Shown: piece after piece, positions 1 through 8,214 of the stretch | Layout of the letters: each line of letters opens with the position of its first letter | How positions within the stretch are numbered: the first letter of the stretch is position 1 | Translations under genes and position numbers: made by a program | The notes under the pieces: generated by a model | What the model was told of the DNA's origin: nothing | What the model saw: only the letters and a program-made list of their open reading frames with translations | Database searches by the model: none | NCBI GenBank assembly: GCA_004552305.1 | Contig: SFOX01000003.1 | Coordinates: 124,001 to 188,000, forward strand | Reading direction: 5' to 3' | Source: Subdoligranulum variabile | GTDB lineage: Bacteria > Bacillota > Clostridia > Oscillospirales > Ruminococcaceae | Length of the DNA stretch: 64,000 nt

Positions 1-781
1 CCTTGACATCGCTGATGCGGTGGGCAGCCACGCTCTCGCGCACGCGGGCGTCGATCTCGTCGGCAGCCTGCTCGTAGGTCAGCGACGTCTTGTGGCGGAA
101 ATCGGCGTCCCAGTAGCGCTCGATGTGCATCTCACCGTTTTCAAAGGTGAACCAGTGCGCCGGGGGCAGCTTGTAGGTGCCTTTAAAAAAGGTTTCGTTC
201 ATGGCGCTGTACTGGAAGGTCAGGTAGGGGCGCAGGGCTTCGGGGTTGACCTCACGGCGGAAACCCGGATGCTCCAGCAGGCTCTTGATCTCGCTGCCAA
301 ACAAAAGCTCGCCCGCGTCGGTCTTGGTATAATAGAACGGCTTAATGCCAAAAATATCTCTTGCGCCGTACATTTTGTTGGTCTTGGTGTCCCACACAAC
401 AAAGGCGAACATCCCGCGCAGCTTGGCTGCCAGCGCGGTGCCGTATTCCTCGTACCCGTGCAGGATGACCTCGGTATCGCAGTGGGTGGTAAAGATATGC
501 CCCTTGGCCTGCAGCTCGGTGCGCAGCTGCATAAAGTTGTAAATTTCGCCGTTGAACACCACCACCACGGTGCCGTCCTCGTTATACATCGGCTGCTTTC
601 CGGCGGCAAGGTCGATGATGCTCAGGCGGCGGAACCCCAGTGCCACAGCCGTCTGCGGGGTGTCACCGCTGAGGTGGTACCCCTCCATATCCGGACCGCG
701 GTGGATGATGCGATCCGCCATTTTATGCAAGATCGCCTCGCGCTCGGCACGCAGCCCGGTAAAGCCTACAAATCCACACAT
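1..781 (-). CDS. asnB: Asparagine synthase (glutamine-hydrolysing), 5' part only
   Basis: The minus-strand frame opens at the ATG ending at 781 and runs off the left edge, giving the first 260 residues. It starts MCGFVGFTG, so Cys2 is the N-terminal nucleophile of a class II glutamine amidotransferase once Met is removed. RGPDMEGY, the FNGEIYN motif and GARDIFGIKPFYY are standard AsnB glutaminase landmarks. The start of the synthetase domain is just reached, and the ATP pyrophosphatase motif lies outside the window. The family makes asparagine from aspartate, glutamine and ATP in the cytosol. A GAGAGG ribosome site lies upstream of the ATG. It is divergent from the suf operon across 237 bp. 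The frame assignment is certain because the N-terminal Cys context is diagnostic; full length cannot be judged. Confidence 0.95.
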   Translation of the reverse strand, partial: MCGFVGFTGLRAEREAILHKMADRIIHRGPDMEGYHLSGDTPQTAVALGFRRLSIIDLAAGKQPMYNEDGTVVVVFNGEIYNFMQLRTELQAKGHIFTTHCDTEVILHGYEEYGTALAAKLRGMFAFVVWDTKTNKMYGARDIFGIKPFYYTKTDAGELLFGSEIKSLLEHPGFRREVNPEALRPYLTFQYSAMNETFFKGTYKLPPAHWFTFENGEMHIERYWDADFRHKTSLTYEQAADEIDARVRESVAAHRISDVK

Positions 782-933
782 AGTTTTTATCCTCTCTATG
801 CAAGTAACACAGTTATACATTTTTATATTACCACAACTGCCCGCAAAATAAAAGCCTTATGCACAAATTTGGCAGTTTTGGGGGTAAATTCCCTATAAAA
901 CGGTATGAATTTGCCAAAATTTCATTTTGGGGG

Positions 934-965
934 TTGCAATTCCTATCGAATTGGTATAGTATAAT
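934..965 (+). promoter_or_regulatory. Probable suf operon promoter
   Basis: TTGCAA at 934-939 and an extended -10 TGG-TATAGT at 953-960 (15-bp spacer), running straight into a second TATAAT at 960-965. The 14-bp string GGTATAGTATAATT recurs at the promoter of the second SufC/SufB-like operon (13838-13851). Confidence 0.55.
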
Positions 966-1018
966 TCATAGAGATTTACTGGGTTATAAACCCCGTTCAC
1001 AATAGGGAGGTTTTTTCT

Positions 1019-1777
1019 ATGAACAGCGCATTGCTGCAGGTCAAGGATTTACAGGTCACGGTGGGGGAGGAGCGCAAGGTCCTTCTGGACGGCGTCAACC
1101 TTACGGTAAACCCCGGGGAGGTTCACGTCCTTATGGGGCATAACGGGGCGGGCAAGTCCACCCTGATGAGCGCCCTGATGGGCGACCCGCGCTACACCGT
1201 GACCCGCGGGCAGATTTTGTTCCGCGGGCAGGACGTCACCCACGAGCCTGCCGATGTCCGCGCACGGCTGGGGATGTTCCTATCCTTCCAAACGCCGGAG
1301 GAGATCCCCGGCATCACGCTGGAAAATTTCCTGCGCACCGCCCAAGGCGCCGTGACCGGGCAGCCCGTCAAGGTGATGGCGTTCCGGCATGAGCTGGCGC
1401 GGCAGATGCAGGCGCTGCAGATCGACCCCGCCTACGCCGACCGCTACCTGAACGTCGGGTTTTCCGGCGGCGAAAAGAAAAAGTCCGAGATGCTGCAGCT
1501 GTTGATGCTCAAGCCCAAGCTCGCCCTGCTGGACGAAACCGATTCCGGCTTGGATGTGGATGCCGTCAAGACCGTTGCCGCCGGGGTGCGCGCCTACCAC
1601 AACGATGACAACGCGCTGCTGATCATCACCCACAACGCCAAAATTCTGGAGGGGCTGACTGTGGATTATGTCCACGTTCTGGACAATGCCCGCATTGTGC
1701 GCACCGGCAGCGGCGCACTGGTCACCGAAATTTTGCAGGAGGGCTTTGCCTCGGTAAAGGGGGATGCCGCAAAATGA
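1019..1777 (+). CDS. sufC: Fe-S cluster assembly ATPase SufC
   Basis: 252 residues, the usual SufC length. Walker A GHNGAGKST is at residues 40-48, the ABC signature is FSGGEKKKSE, and Walker B is followed by DETDSGLDVDA, which is typical of SufC rather than of transporter ATPases. In the SufBC2D complex SufC hydrolyses ATP to drive conformational change during cluster assembly on SufB/SufD. It is the first gene of a tight five-gene operon (sufC-B-D-S-U), as in many Firmicutes. A GGGAGG ribosome site stands 8 nt before the ATG. Its stop codon overlaps the sufB start by 4 bp, so the two are translationally coupled. No membrane segments are seen, consistent with a cytosolic protein. Confidence 0.97.
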   Translation: MNSALLQVKDLQVTVGEERKVLLDGVNLTVNPGEVHVLMGHNGAGKSTLMSALMGDPRYTVTRGQILFRGQDVTHEPADVRARLGMFLSFQTPEEIPGITLENFLRTAQGAVTGQPVKVMAFRHELARQMQALQIDPAYADRYLNVGFSGGEKKKSEMLQLLMLKPKLALLDETDSGLDVDAVKTVAAGVRAYHNDDNALLIITHNAKILEGLTVDYVHVLDNARIVRTGSGALVTEILQEGFASVKGDAAK

Positions 1778-3192
1778 GGGCTTACGAAACCGAAAAAACC
1801 AACGTTGCTGCCGTGGACCGCAGCATCTACGACATCAAGGACGCCGCCAACGCCGCGTTTGAGGTCGGCTCCGGTCTGACGCCGGAGATCGTAGCGCAGA
1901 TTTCTGCCGAAAAGCACGACCCCGCCTGGATGCGGGACTTCCGCCTGCAGTCCCTGCAAATCTACGACCGCACCCCCGTGCAAAACTGGGGACCGGACAT
2001 CAGCGGGCTGGATATGCGCAACATCGTGACATATGTGCGCCCCAACACCGCCATGCAGGGCAAATGGAGCGATGTGCCCGCCGACATCAAAAACACCTTT
2101 GAGCGCCTCGGCATCCCGCAGGCAGAGCGCTCGGGGCTGGCGGGCGTGGGCGCACAGTATGATTCCGAGGTCGTCTACCACAACGTCCGCGCCGAGGTCG
2201 CTGCGCAGGGCGTCGTCTACACCGATATGGAAAGCGCCCTGCAGGGCGAATATGCCGAGCTGGTTCGTACCCATTTTATGAAGCTGGTTCCCCCCACAGA
2301 CCACAAGTTTGCGGCACTGCACGGCGCCGTGTGGAGCGGCGGCAGCTTTGTGTATGTTCCGGCGGGTGTGCATGTGGAAATTCCGCTGCAATCGTATTTC
2401 CGGCTCAACGCGCCCGGCGCCGGGCAGTTTGAGCATACGCTGATCATCGTGGAAAAGGACGCCTACCTGCATTTTATCGAGGGCTGCTCTGCCCCCAAAT
2501 ACAACGTTGCCAACCTGCACGCCGGCTGCGTGGAAATCTACGTCGGTGAGAATGCCCGTGTGCGGTATTCGACCATTGAAAACTGGTCCAAAAATATGTA
2601 CAACCTCAACACCAAACGCGCCAAGGTCGCGGCGGGCGGCACCATCGAGTGGGTATCCGGCTCCTTCGGCTCGCACACCTCCTGCCTGTACCCCATGAGC
2701 ATCCTGCAGGGCGAGGGCGCGCGGATGGAATTTACCGGCATCACCTTTGCCGGGGCCGGGCAGGAGCTGGACACGGGCGCCAAGGTGGTACACGCCGCGC
2801 CGCACACCACCAGCCACATTTCCACCAAGAGTCTGGCGCGTGACGGCGGCATCTCGAACTTCCGCTCCAGCGTGGTCGTGCTGCCGAACGCCGAGGGCAG
2901 CAAATCGAGCGTCAGCTGCGAATCGCTGATGCTGGACGACCGCTCGCGCTCCGACACCATCCCCGAGATGGACATCCGCTGCGACAAGGTCGATGTCGGG
3001 CACGAGGCAAAGATCGGGCGCATCAGCGAGGATGCCGTCCTGTATCTGATGAGCCGCGGCATCTCGGAGGAGGACGCCCGCGCGCTGATCGTGGGCGGCT
3101 TTGCCGAGCCGATCGCCAAGGAGCTTCCGCTGGAATACGCCGTCGAGATGAACAACCTGATTCATCTGGAAATGAAGGGCAGTATTGGCTAA
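1774..3192 (+). CDS. sufB: Fe-S cluster assembly scaffold protein SufB
   Basis: 472 residues, full length for SufB. It has the parallel beta-helix core with conserved segments AALHGAVWSGGSFVYVPAGV, FTGITFAGAGQELDTGAKVVHAAP and the C-terminal MSRGISEEDARALIVGGFAEPI, which marks the SufB/SufD C-terminal helical domain that contacts SufC. SufB is the scaffold on which the new cluster is built from SufS-derived sulfur and iron. The ATG overlaps the sufC stop (ATGA), so expression is coupled. It differs clearly from the shorter SufB-like gene at 14617-15537, so this window holds two separate SufB lineages. Confidence 0.97.
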   Translation: MRAYETEKTNVAAVDRSIYDIKDAANAAFEVGSGLTPEIVAQISAEKHDPAWMRDFRLQSLQIYDRTPVQNWGPDISGLDMRNIVTYVRPNTAMQGKWSDVPADIKNTFERLGIPQAERSGLAGVGAQYDSEVVYHNVRAEVAAQGVVYTDMESALQGEYAELVRTHFMKLVPPTDHKFAALHGAVWSGGSFVYVPAGVHVEIPLQSYFRLNAPGAGQFEHTLIIVEKDAYLHFIEGCSAPKYNVANLHAGCVEIYVGENARVRYSTIENWSKNMYNLNTKRAKVAAGGTIEWVSGSFGSHTSCLYPMSILQGEGARMEFTGITFAGAGQELDTGAKVVHAAPHTTSHISTKSLARDGGISNFRSSVVVLPNAEGSKSSVSCESLMLDDRSRSDTIPEMDIRCDKVDVGHEAKIGRISEDAVLYLMSRGISEEDARALIVGGFAEPIAKELPLEYAVEMNNLIHLEMKGSIG

Positions 3193-3216
3193 CATAGGAT
3201 TATATAGGTGATTTTT

Positions 3217-4302
3217 ATGAACACAACACTCAACCGCCTGCCGGTACCCACTTGGAACCGGCTTGGCGTGAATTTTGCCCCGGCGGCTGCCGCGCTGCCC
3301 GCTGTACCGGACGGCGGCTGGGGCGCAGCACAGGTCGCTGAAAGCCCGCTGCCTGCCGGGGTCTGCGCCGCTGCCCCGGATTTTGCTGATTTTTCGGCGA
3401 GCGGCGTGGGTGCCGACGCCGATGCGTGGGTGCGCCAAAACGCAAATTTTGTGCGTCATATCGCAGTAAACGAAGCCGTGTCCGCGCCGCTTTTGTATGA
3501 AACCACGTTGGACGCTGCCCACCCGGCAGCTGTTGAATACCTGACCGTGGATGCCGCCGCCCACACCCGCCTGACCGTTGTGCAGGTGCTGCGCGGCGAT
3601 GCCGAAAACGGCGCAGCCGCCCAGTTGACCCGCATCCGGGCTGGGCAGGGTGCCGTGGTAACGCTGGTGCAGGTGCAGCTGCTGGGCAGCCGTGTCCGCC
3701 GCTGGAACGCCGTCGCCGCCGAAACCGCCCAAGGCGGCAAGGTCGAGCAGGTGCGGCTGGAGCTGGGCGGTGCGCTGACCGTGTGCGGCACACGCGCCTT
3801 TTTGCACAGCCGCCACGCTGCGTATGAGCTGACCGCCGCCTACTACGGCAGCGGCAAGCAGCTGCTGGATTTTAACGATGTCAGCGTACACACTGCCAAG
3901 GACACCGTGTGCGAGATGCACACCGCCGGTGTGCTGACGGACGAAGCAGACAAAATCCTGCGCGGCACCGTAGATTTTCAGCGTGGTGCCGTGAACGGCA
4001 TCGGTCACGAGAGCGAGGATGTGCTGCTGTTTGACCCGCGCGTGCGCAACCGCACCGCACCGCTGATCCTCTGCAGGGAGGAGCGGGTCGAGGGGCAGCA
4101 CGCCGCCAGCGTGGGGCGTCTGGACGAAGCCAAGCTGTACTACCTGCGCTCGCGCGGGCTGAGCGCTGCGCAGGCACGCCGCCTGATGGTGGACGCCCGC
4201 TTTGCCCCCGCCATCGAAAAGCTGCCCGGCGAGGCGCTGCGGCAGGAGGTACGCCACTTTGTGGCAGAAAGGCTGGATGCGTATGAACCCTTGGATCGCT
4301 GA
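3217..4302 (+). CDS. sufD: Fe-S cluster assembly protein SufD
   Basis: A 361-residue SufB/SufD family protein, shorter and more diverged than SufB as expected for SufD. The recognisable part is the C-terminal half: GTVDFQRGAVNGIGHESEDVLLFDPRVRNRTAPLILCREERVEGQHAASVGRLDEAKLYYLRSRGLS, with the usual histidine-containing HAASVG loop. It partners SufB and SufC in the SufBC2D scaffold. I place the start at the ATG at 3217, which has AGGTG 6 nt upstream; a GTG at 3208 in the same frame would coincide with that ribosome site. Its 3' end overlaps sufS by 20 bp. Confidence 0.93.
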   Translation: MNTTLNRLPVPTWNRLGVNFAPAAAALPAVPDGGWGAAQVAESPLPAGVCAAAPDFADFSASGVGADADAWVRQNANFVRHIAVNEAVSAPLLYETTLDAAHPAAVEYLTVDAAAHTRLTVVQVLRGDAENGAAAQLTRIRAGQGAVVTLVQVQLLGSRVRRWNAVAAETAQGGKVEQVRLELGGALTVCGTRAFLHSRHAAYELTAAYYGSGKQLLDFNDVSVHTAKDTVCEMHTAGVLTDEADKILRGTVDFQRGAVNGIGHESEDVLLFDPRVRNRTAPLILCREERVEGQHAASVGRLDEAKLYYLRSRGLSAAQARRLMVDARFAPAIEKLPGEALRQEVRHFVAERLDAYEPLDR

Positions 4303-5497
4303 TTTTCCGATTTTGGCGGCGGACGAAAACGGCAACCGCCTTGTCTATCTGGACAGCGCCGCCACCACCCAGCACCCCACCCAAGTGCTGGATGCCGTGG
4401 CAGACTACTACCGGCGCGACAACGCCAACCCCCACCGCGGCGTGTATGAGCTGGCGATGCGTGCCACCGATGCGCACGAAAATGCACGCCATACCGTGGC
4501 AAAATTCTTTAACGCGCAGGATGACGAGATCGTCTTTACCCAAAACACCACCGAATCGCTCAATCTGGTTGCCTACAGCTACGGGCTGCATTTTCTGCAC
4601 GCGGGGGATGAAATTGCCCTCTCTGTGGCAGAGCATCACTCCAATCTGGTGCCGTGGCAGCGTGTTGCCGCCGCCACCGGGGCAAAGCTTGTGTATCTGT
4701 ATCCCGACGAGGGCGGACACCTGACCGAGCAGGAGCTGGATAAAAAAATCACCGACCGCACAAGGCTTGTCGCTGTGGCGATGGTTTCCAACGTGCTGGG
4801 GCTGCGCGCCCCCGTGGAAAGCATCGTGCGGCACGCCCACGCCGTGGGGGCGGTGGTCGTACTGGACTGCGCCCAGAGCGCTCCGCACGTTCCCGTGGAC
4901 GTCAAGGCGCTGGACGTGGATTTTGCCGCCTGCTCCGCCCACAAGCTGTACGCGCCCATGGGCGTGGGCGCGCTGTACGCCAAGCGGGCGCTTTTGGACA
5001 AAATGCCCCCGTTTTTAAGCGGCGGCGATATGATTGCCGCCGTACACGAGCAGACCGCCACCTACGCCGAGGGACCGCGCAAATTTGAGGCCGGCACCCG
5101 CAACGTGGGCGGCGAGGTCGGCTTTGCCGCCGCGCTGGATTATATGACCGCCATCGGCTGGCAGACCCTGCAGCAGCACGAACACGCCCTGCTCAAGCAA
5201 ATGCTGGATGGTATGCGTGCTATGCCGTGGCTGACCGTCTACGGCGAGCCGACCGCCGATGCCCGCTGCGGCGTGGTCAGCTTCAATGTGCAGGACGTAC
5301 ACCCCCACGATGTTGCCACCATTCTGGATGCGGGCGGCGTGGCGGTGCGTGCGGGGCATCACTGCGCCCAACCGCTTATGGAATATCTTGGCATCGGCAG
5401 CTGCTGTCGCGCCAGCGTTGCCCTGTACAATACCCCGCAGGACATTGACGCCCTGCTGCAAAATCTGGAAAACGTCAGAAAGGTGATGGGCTTGTGA
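4283..5497 (+). CDS. sufS: Cysteine desulfurase SufS
   Basis: 404 residues from the chosen ATG. It is a PLP-dependent group II desulfurase: LDSAATTQHP at the N terminus, the PLP lysine K221 in CSAHKLYAPMG, the FEAGTRN motif, and the catalytic cysteine C375 in GSCCRAS, the normal SSCRAS position with an extra preceding Cys. It removes sulfur from cysteine as an enzyme persulfide and hands it to SufU, encoded next. An in-frame ATG at 4277 is an equally possible start; longer in-frame extensions lie inside sufD and are not homologous. The stop overlaps the GTG of sufU. Confidence 0.96.
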   Translation: MNPWIADFPILAADENGNRLVYLDSAATTQHPTQVLDAVADYYRRDNANPHRGVYELAMRATDAHENARHTVAKFFNAQDDEIVFTQNTTESLNLVAYSYGLHFLHAGDEIALSVAEHHSNLVPWQRVAAATGAKLVYLYPDEGGHLTEQELDKKITDRTRLVAVAMVSNVLGLRAPVESIVRHAHAVGAVVVLDCAQSAPHVPVDVKALDVDFAACSAHKLYAPMGVGALYAKRALLDKMPPFLSGGDMIAAVHEQTATYAEGPRKFEAGTRNVGGEVGFAAALDYMTAIGWQTLQQHEHALLKQMLDGMRAMPWLTVYGEPTADARCGVVSFNVQDVHPHDVATILDAGGVAVRAGHHCAQPLMEYLGIGSCCRASVALYNTPQDIDALLQNLENVRKVMGL

Positions 5498-5922
5498 ACC
5501 TGAACGAACTGTACACCCAAATTATAACCGAAAACAGCCGAAGCACCGCCAACCGCCACCCCGTGGCGGGGGCGACCCACAGCCTGGAGGGGGTCAACCC
5601 CAGCTGCGGCGATGACATCACCCTGCAATTGCGCATTGCCGACGGCGTCATTCAGGACGCAGGGTTTATCGGCAGCGGCTGCGCCATCTCGCAGGCATCG
5701 GCATCGCTGATGATCGACCTTGTCAAGGGGCGCAAGGTGACCGACGCCAAGCGGCTGATCGGGCTGTATTTCCAAATGATCAAAGGCAAAATCACTCCGC
5801 AGGAGCTTGACGAATTGGAGGATGCCGCCGCCTTGCAGGGCATCGCCCATGTACCTGCCCGCGTAAAATGCGCCGTGTTGGCATGGCACACCTTGGAGGA
5901 GGTTCTGGATAAAGCCTCCTGA
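5494..5922 (+). CDS. sufU: Zinc-dependent sulfurtransferase SufU
   Basis: 142 residues starting at a GTG that overlaps the sufS stop by 4 bp. The SufU ligand set is visible: C38 and D40 in NPSCGDD, C63 in GSGCAISQAS and C126 in VKCAVLAW. It also has the 18-20 residue insertion region of SufU relative to IscU. In Firmicutes SufU binds zinc and accepts persulfide sulfur from SufS for transfer to SufBCD; it is not itself the scaffold. It is the last gene of the operon, followed directly by a REP cluster and a terminator region. Confidence 0.95.
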   Translation: MNLNELYTQIITENSRSTANRHPVAGATHSLEGVNPSCGDDITLQLRIADGVIQDAGFIGSGCAISQASASLMIDLVKGRKVTDAKRLIGLYFQMIKGKITPQELDELEDAAALQGIAHVPARVKCAVLAWHTLEEVLDKAS

Positions 5923-5928
5923 CAGAAC

Positions 5929-6161
5929 AAAAAGCAGCCGTGTCAAAAACCATATTCCCAATTTATGGAATGTGTAGGGGCGGGGCACGCCCCGCCCGCG
6001 ACCGTATTTTATAATGAATATAAAATGGTTTGGCTTGTAGGGGCGGCATATATGCCGCCCGCCGTAGCCATCCGGACAAAGCAGCCCAACGGGTAAACCG
6101 CACGGGCGAGCAATGTTCGTCCCTACAAAAGTTTTTCGACAACGCAAAAAGCAGCCGTGTC
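5929..6161. repeat. 16-bp direct repeats flanking a BIME
   Basis: AAAAAGCAGCCGTGTC occurs at 5929-5944 and again at 6146-6161. The second copy is the left arm of the terminator hairpin at 6150-6182; the first is an orphan arm. The 201 bp between them holds the REP units. Confidence 0.85.
5974..6126. repeat. REP/BIME cluster A (three units)
   Basis: Three palindromic units: 5974-5997 (GTAG then GGGCGGGGC-AC-GCCCCGCCC), 6037-6060 (GTAG then a GGGCGGCAT/ATGCCGCCC palindrome) and 6104-6126 (inverted, ending CCCTAC). Units two and three are joined by a 43-bp spacer with GCCGTAGCC at its left and AACGGGTAAACCGCAC at its right; the same spacer recurs in clusters B, D and E. This is the layout of a bacterial interspersed mosaic element. 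It lies between the convergent genes sufU and the DEAD-box helicase. Confidence 0.85.
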
Positions 6162-6182
6162 GGCAAAGCCGACACGGCTGCT
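6145..6182 (-). terminator. Terminator of the DEAD-box helicase gene
   Basis: A perfect 15-bp stem (6150-6164 with 6168-6182, AAA loop) followed on the minus strand by a TTTTT tract. It lies 15 bp past the helicase stop and could also act on sufU read-through. Confidence 0.8.
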
Positions 6183-6197
6183 CTGTTTCTGCCTCTT

Positions 6198-7385
6198 TCA
6201 GAAATAGCATTTGATCTGGAAGCGGTCTTCCTGCTTGTTTTCCTGCACAACCAGCTTTTCGTGGTTAAAATCAAACTTCACCGCCTGGCAATCCTCCAGA
6301 TTGCGGGTCAGCCGCAGCAGCTGATCCACCCGCTTTTCCTCGTTCTTGGTGTAAAACAGGTAGCTGGCGCCCTGTCTGCGGGCGCGCCCCGTGCGCCCGA
6401 TGCGGTGGGTGTAATGCTCGTTTTCGTCAGGTACATCGTAGTTGATCACCGCGTCCACATCTGAAACATCAATGCCGCGTGCCGCCACGTCGGTGGCAAC
6501 CAGCACATCGATTTCACCCGCCTTAAAGCGGGTCATAATGCGGTTGCGCTCTGCCTGCGACAAATCGCCGTGCAGGCAGTCCACATTAAAATTCAGCCGT
6601 GCCAGCTGGTTGGCAAGCATCCCGGTGTTGTACTTGGTGTTGCAGAAGATCATCACCCGCTTGTACCCTTTGCTGATAATGATCTGCGCGGCATCCGCCA
6701 GCTTGTCGCGCCCGGTGGTCAGCAGCTTGTACTGGGTAATCTTGGGGCTGGAATCCTCCACGGGCTGCACGCTGACCTCGGCGGCGTTGTGCTGGTACAG
6801 CCAGCCGATATCCAGCACCTCGCGGCTGATGGTGGCAGAGAACATCGACAGGCTCTTGCGGTGCTTCATCAAATCAATGATGTGGCGCACATCCTTGTAA
6901 AAGCCCATATTCAGCATCTCGTCCGCCTCGTCCAGCACAACGGTTTCCACATCGGAAACATCAATGGCGTGGTGGCGGTAGTGGTCCATCAACCGCCCCG
7001 GCGTGGCAACCACAATATGGCAGCCCGCCTTCAGCTGGCGCTGCTGCTTTTCCAGCCCGGCGCCGCCGTACACGCAGACGATTTTAATTTCCGGGCGATA
7101 CTGCGCCAGATTTTGCAGGTCCTGCGCGATCTGCTGCGCCAGCTCGCGGGTGGGGCTAAGCACCACAGCCTGCGGCTTGCAGACGGTCGGGTCCACCTTG
7201 GACAAAATGGGGATGCCGAACGCCACCGTCTTGCCGGTGCCGGTGGGAGCCTTGGCGATCATATCATGCCCCGCCAGCATCAGCGGGATCGCCTTTTCCT
7301 GAATTTCCGTCATTTCGGTAAAGCCCATGGTCTGGGTGGCGCGGATAATTTCCGGCGCGACGCCGGTAAGCTGGGTAAACTGCAT
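6198..7385 (-). CDS. DEAD-box ATP-dependent RNA helicase
   Basis: 395 residues with the full superfamily-2 motif set: Q motif region FTEMTEIQEKAIP, motif I APTGTGKT, PTRELA, DEAD in VLDEADEML, FSAT, and motif VI HRIGRTGRA. The protein ends soon after the second RecA domain, so it lacks the C-terminal RNA-binding extension of DeaD/CsdA or DbpA and resembles short CshA/RhlE-type helicases. It probably remodels structured RNA in ribosome assembly or mRNA decay. I start it at the ATG at 7385 because GGAAAGG lies upstream, while the in-frame ATG at 7418 lies almost at the -10 box and has no ribosome site. It is monocistronic. Confidence 0.93.
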   Translation of the reverse strand: MQFTQLTGVAPEIIRATQTMGFTEMTEIQEKAIPLMLAGHDMIAKAPTGTGKTVAFGIPILSKVDPTVCKPQAVVLSPTRELAQQIAQDLQNLAQYRPEIKIVCVYGGAGLEKQQRQLKAGCHIVVATPGRLMDHYRHHAIDVSDVETVVLDEADEMLNMGFYKDVRHIIDLMKHRKSLSMFSATISREVLDIGWLYQHNAAEVSVQPVEDSSPKITQYKLLTTGRDKLADAAQIIISKGYKRVMIFCNTKYNTGMLANQLARLNFNVDCLHGDLSQAERNRIMTRFKAGEIDVLVATDVAARGIDVSDVDAVINYDVPDENEHYTHRIGRTGRARRQGASYLFYTKNEEKRVDQLLRLTRNLEDCQAVKFDFNHEKLVVQENKQEDRFQIKCYF

Positions 7386-7426
7386 AGGTGTAACTGCCTT
7401 TCCGTCAAATTTGTACATTTACAGTC

Positions 7427-7455
7427 ATTATATCAGCATTTTTTGCTTTCTGCAA
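7427..7455 (-). promoter_or_regulatory. Promoter of the DEAD-box helicase gene
   Basis: On the minus strand TTGCAG (7450-7455), a 17-bp spacer and TATAAT (7427-7432). Its position rules out the upstream in-frame ATG at 7418 as a normal start. Confidence 0.75.
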
Positions 7456-7460
7456 GACGC

Positions 7461-7488
7461 AAAAATCCCCGCCCTGTGGCGGGCGGGG
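7461..7488 (-). terminator. Terminator of the ricin-type lectin gene
   Basis: CCCCGCCC (7467-7474) pairs with GGGCGGGG (7481-7488), followed on the minus strand by ATTTTTG. It overlaps the upstream part of the helicase promoter region. Confidence 0.75.
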
Positions 7489-7498
7489 ACAAAGCGGT

Positions 7499-8077
7499 TT
7501 ATTTTTTGGTGGCACGGCGTGCCGATTTGCCGCCGGTCTTTTTGGCGGTCTGTGTGCGGGTGGATTTTACCGGGGCTTTGCGGGGGGCTTTCGGGGCGGG
7601 GTCAATTTCTTTCAGCAGGCGTTCGGGTACAGGCTCCAGCCGCCACTGCTGGTTTTCGCCAAAGACGTCCTGCCAGATCTGCGCCTGTGTGCCGTTTTCC
7701 ACACGCATACCCACCAGGTCGATGACCTTGTCTGCCAGCACGTTGCGCAGCTTGACCTTGCCGCCGCCGACATCCACGACCTGCCAGCGCTGCCCGGCCC
7801 CGGTGGTGCTGCTCCACTGATGTACCCAAGTGCCGTTGACTACGCCGGACATAGCAAGGTCCATGACCTTGCCGGTAAAGCGGTTGCGGATGCGGTATTC
7901 GCCCTCACCGGCTTCCTCAAAGCTCCACTGCTGCCAAGGCTGACCCTCATAGCTCCACAGCTGTACGGATGCGCCGTTCTCGGTATTGAAATCTGCCACT
8001 TCCAGCACGCGACCATTGGCGGCGGCGATGGTATAGAATGCCTCCGGGCGGATAACAGTCTGGGCGGATTTTTTCAT
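7499..8077 (-). CDS. Ricin B-type lectin domain protein with basic C-terminal tail
   Basis: 192 residues. Residues about 10-145 form one beta-trefoil with three QxW-type repeats (QPWQQW, GAGQRW, GENQQW) and the VLEVADFNTENGASVQLW pattern of RICIN domains, which normally bind galactose-type sugars. The last 45 residues are rich in Lys, Arg, Pro and Ala (PKAPRKAPVKS ... KKTGGKSARRATKK). There is no signal peptide, membrane segment or catalytic domain, so how it would reach a glycan is unclear; the basic tail could instead bind nucleic acid or wall polymers. The start is fixed by GGAGG upstream of the ATG at 8077; the frame is open further upstream without a ribosome site. A TATAAT (minus strand, 8147-8152) precedes it. 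Confidence 0.8.
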   Translation of the reverse strand: MKKSAQTVIRPEAFYTIAAANGRVLEVADFNTENGASVQLWSYEGQPWQQWSFEEAGEGEYRIRNRFTGKVMDLAMSGVVNGTWVHQWSSTTGAGQRWQVVDVGGGKVKLRNVLADKVIDLVGMRVENGTQAQIWQDVFGENQQWRLEPVPERLLKEIDPAPKAPRKAPVKSTRTQTAKKTGGKSARRATKK

Positions 8078-8214
8078 AACAGGTTCCTCCTTTGCGGAAT
8101 CGGCAGCCTGCCGTTCCGCTTTGCAGTCTGCCGTTCCGTTTTTCTTATTATAGCACGTTTCCGCCGCGCGGTTTTGCCAAATTTTCGCCGCCGTTTTTGT
8201 CGATTTTGTCAGGG

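Noticed and set aside
1666..4335. An 889-codon open frame on the minus strand across sufB and sufD
   Set aside because: It is the antisense of strongly matching sufB/sufD genes. The encoded protein is a Gly/His/Val-rich low-complexity shadow without motifs, and it has no ribosome site.
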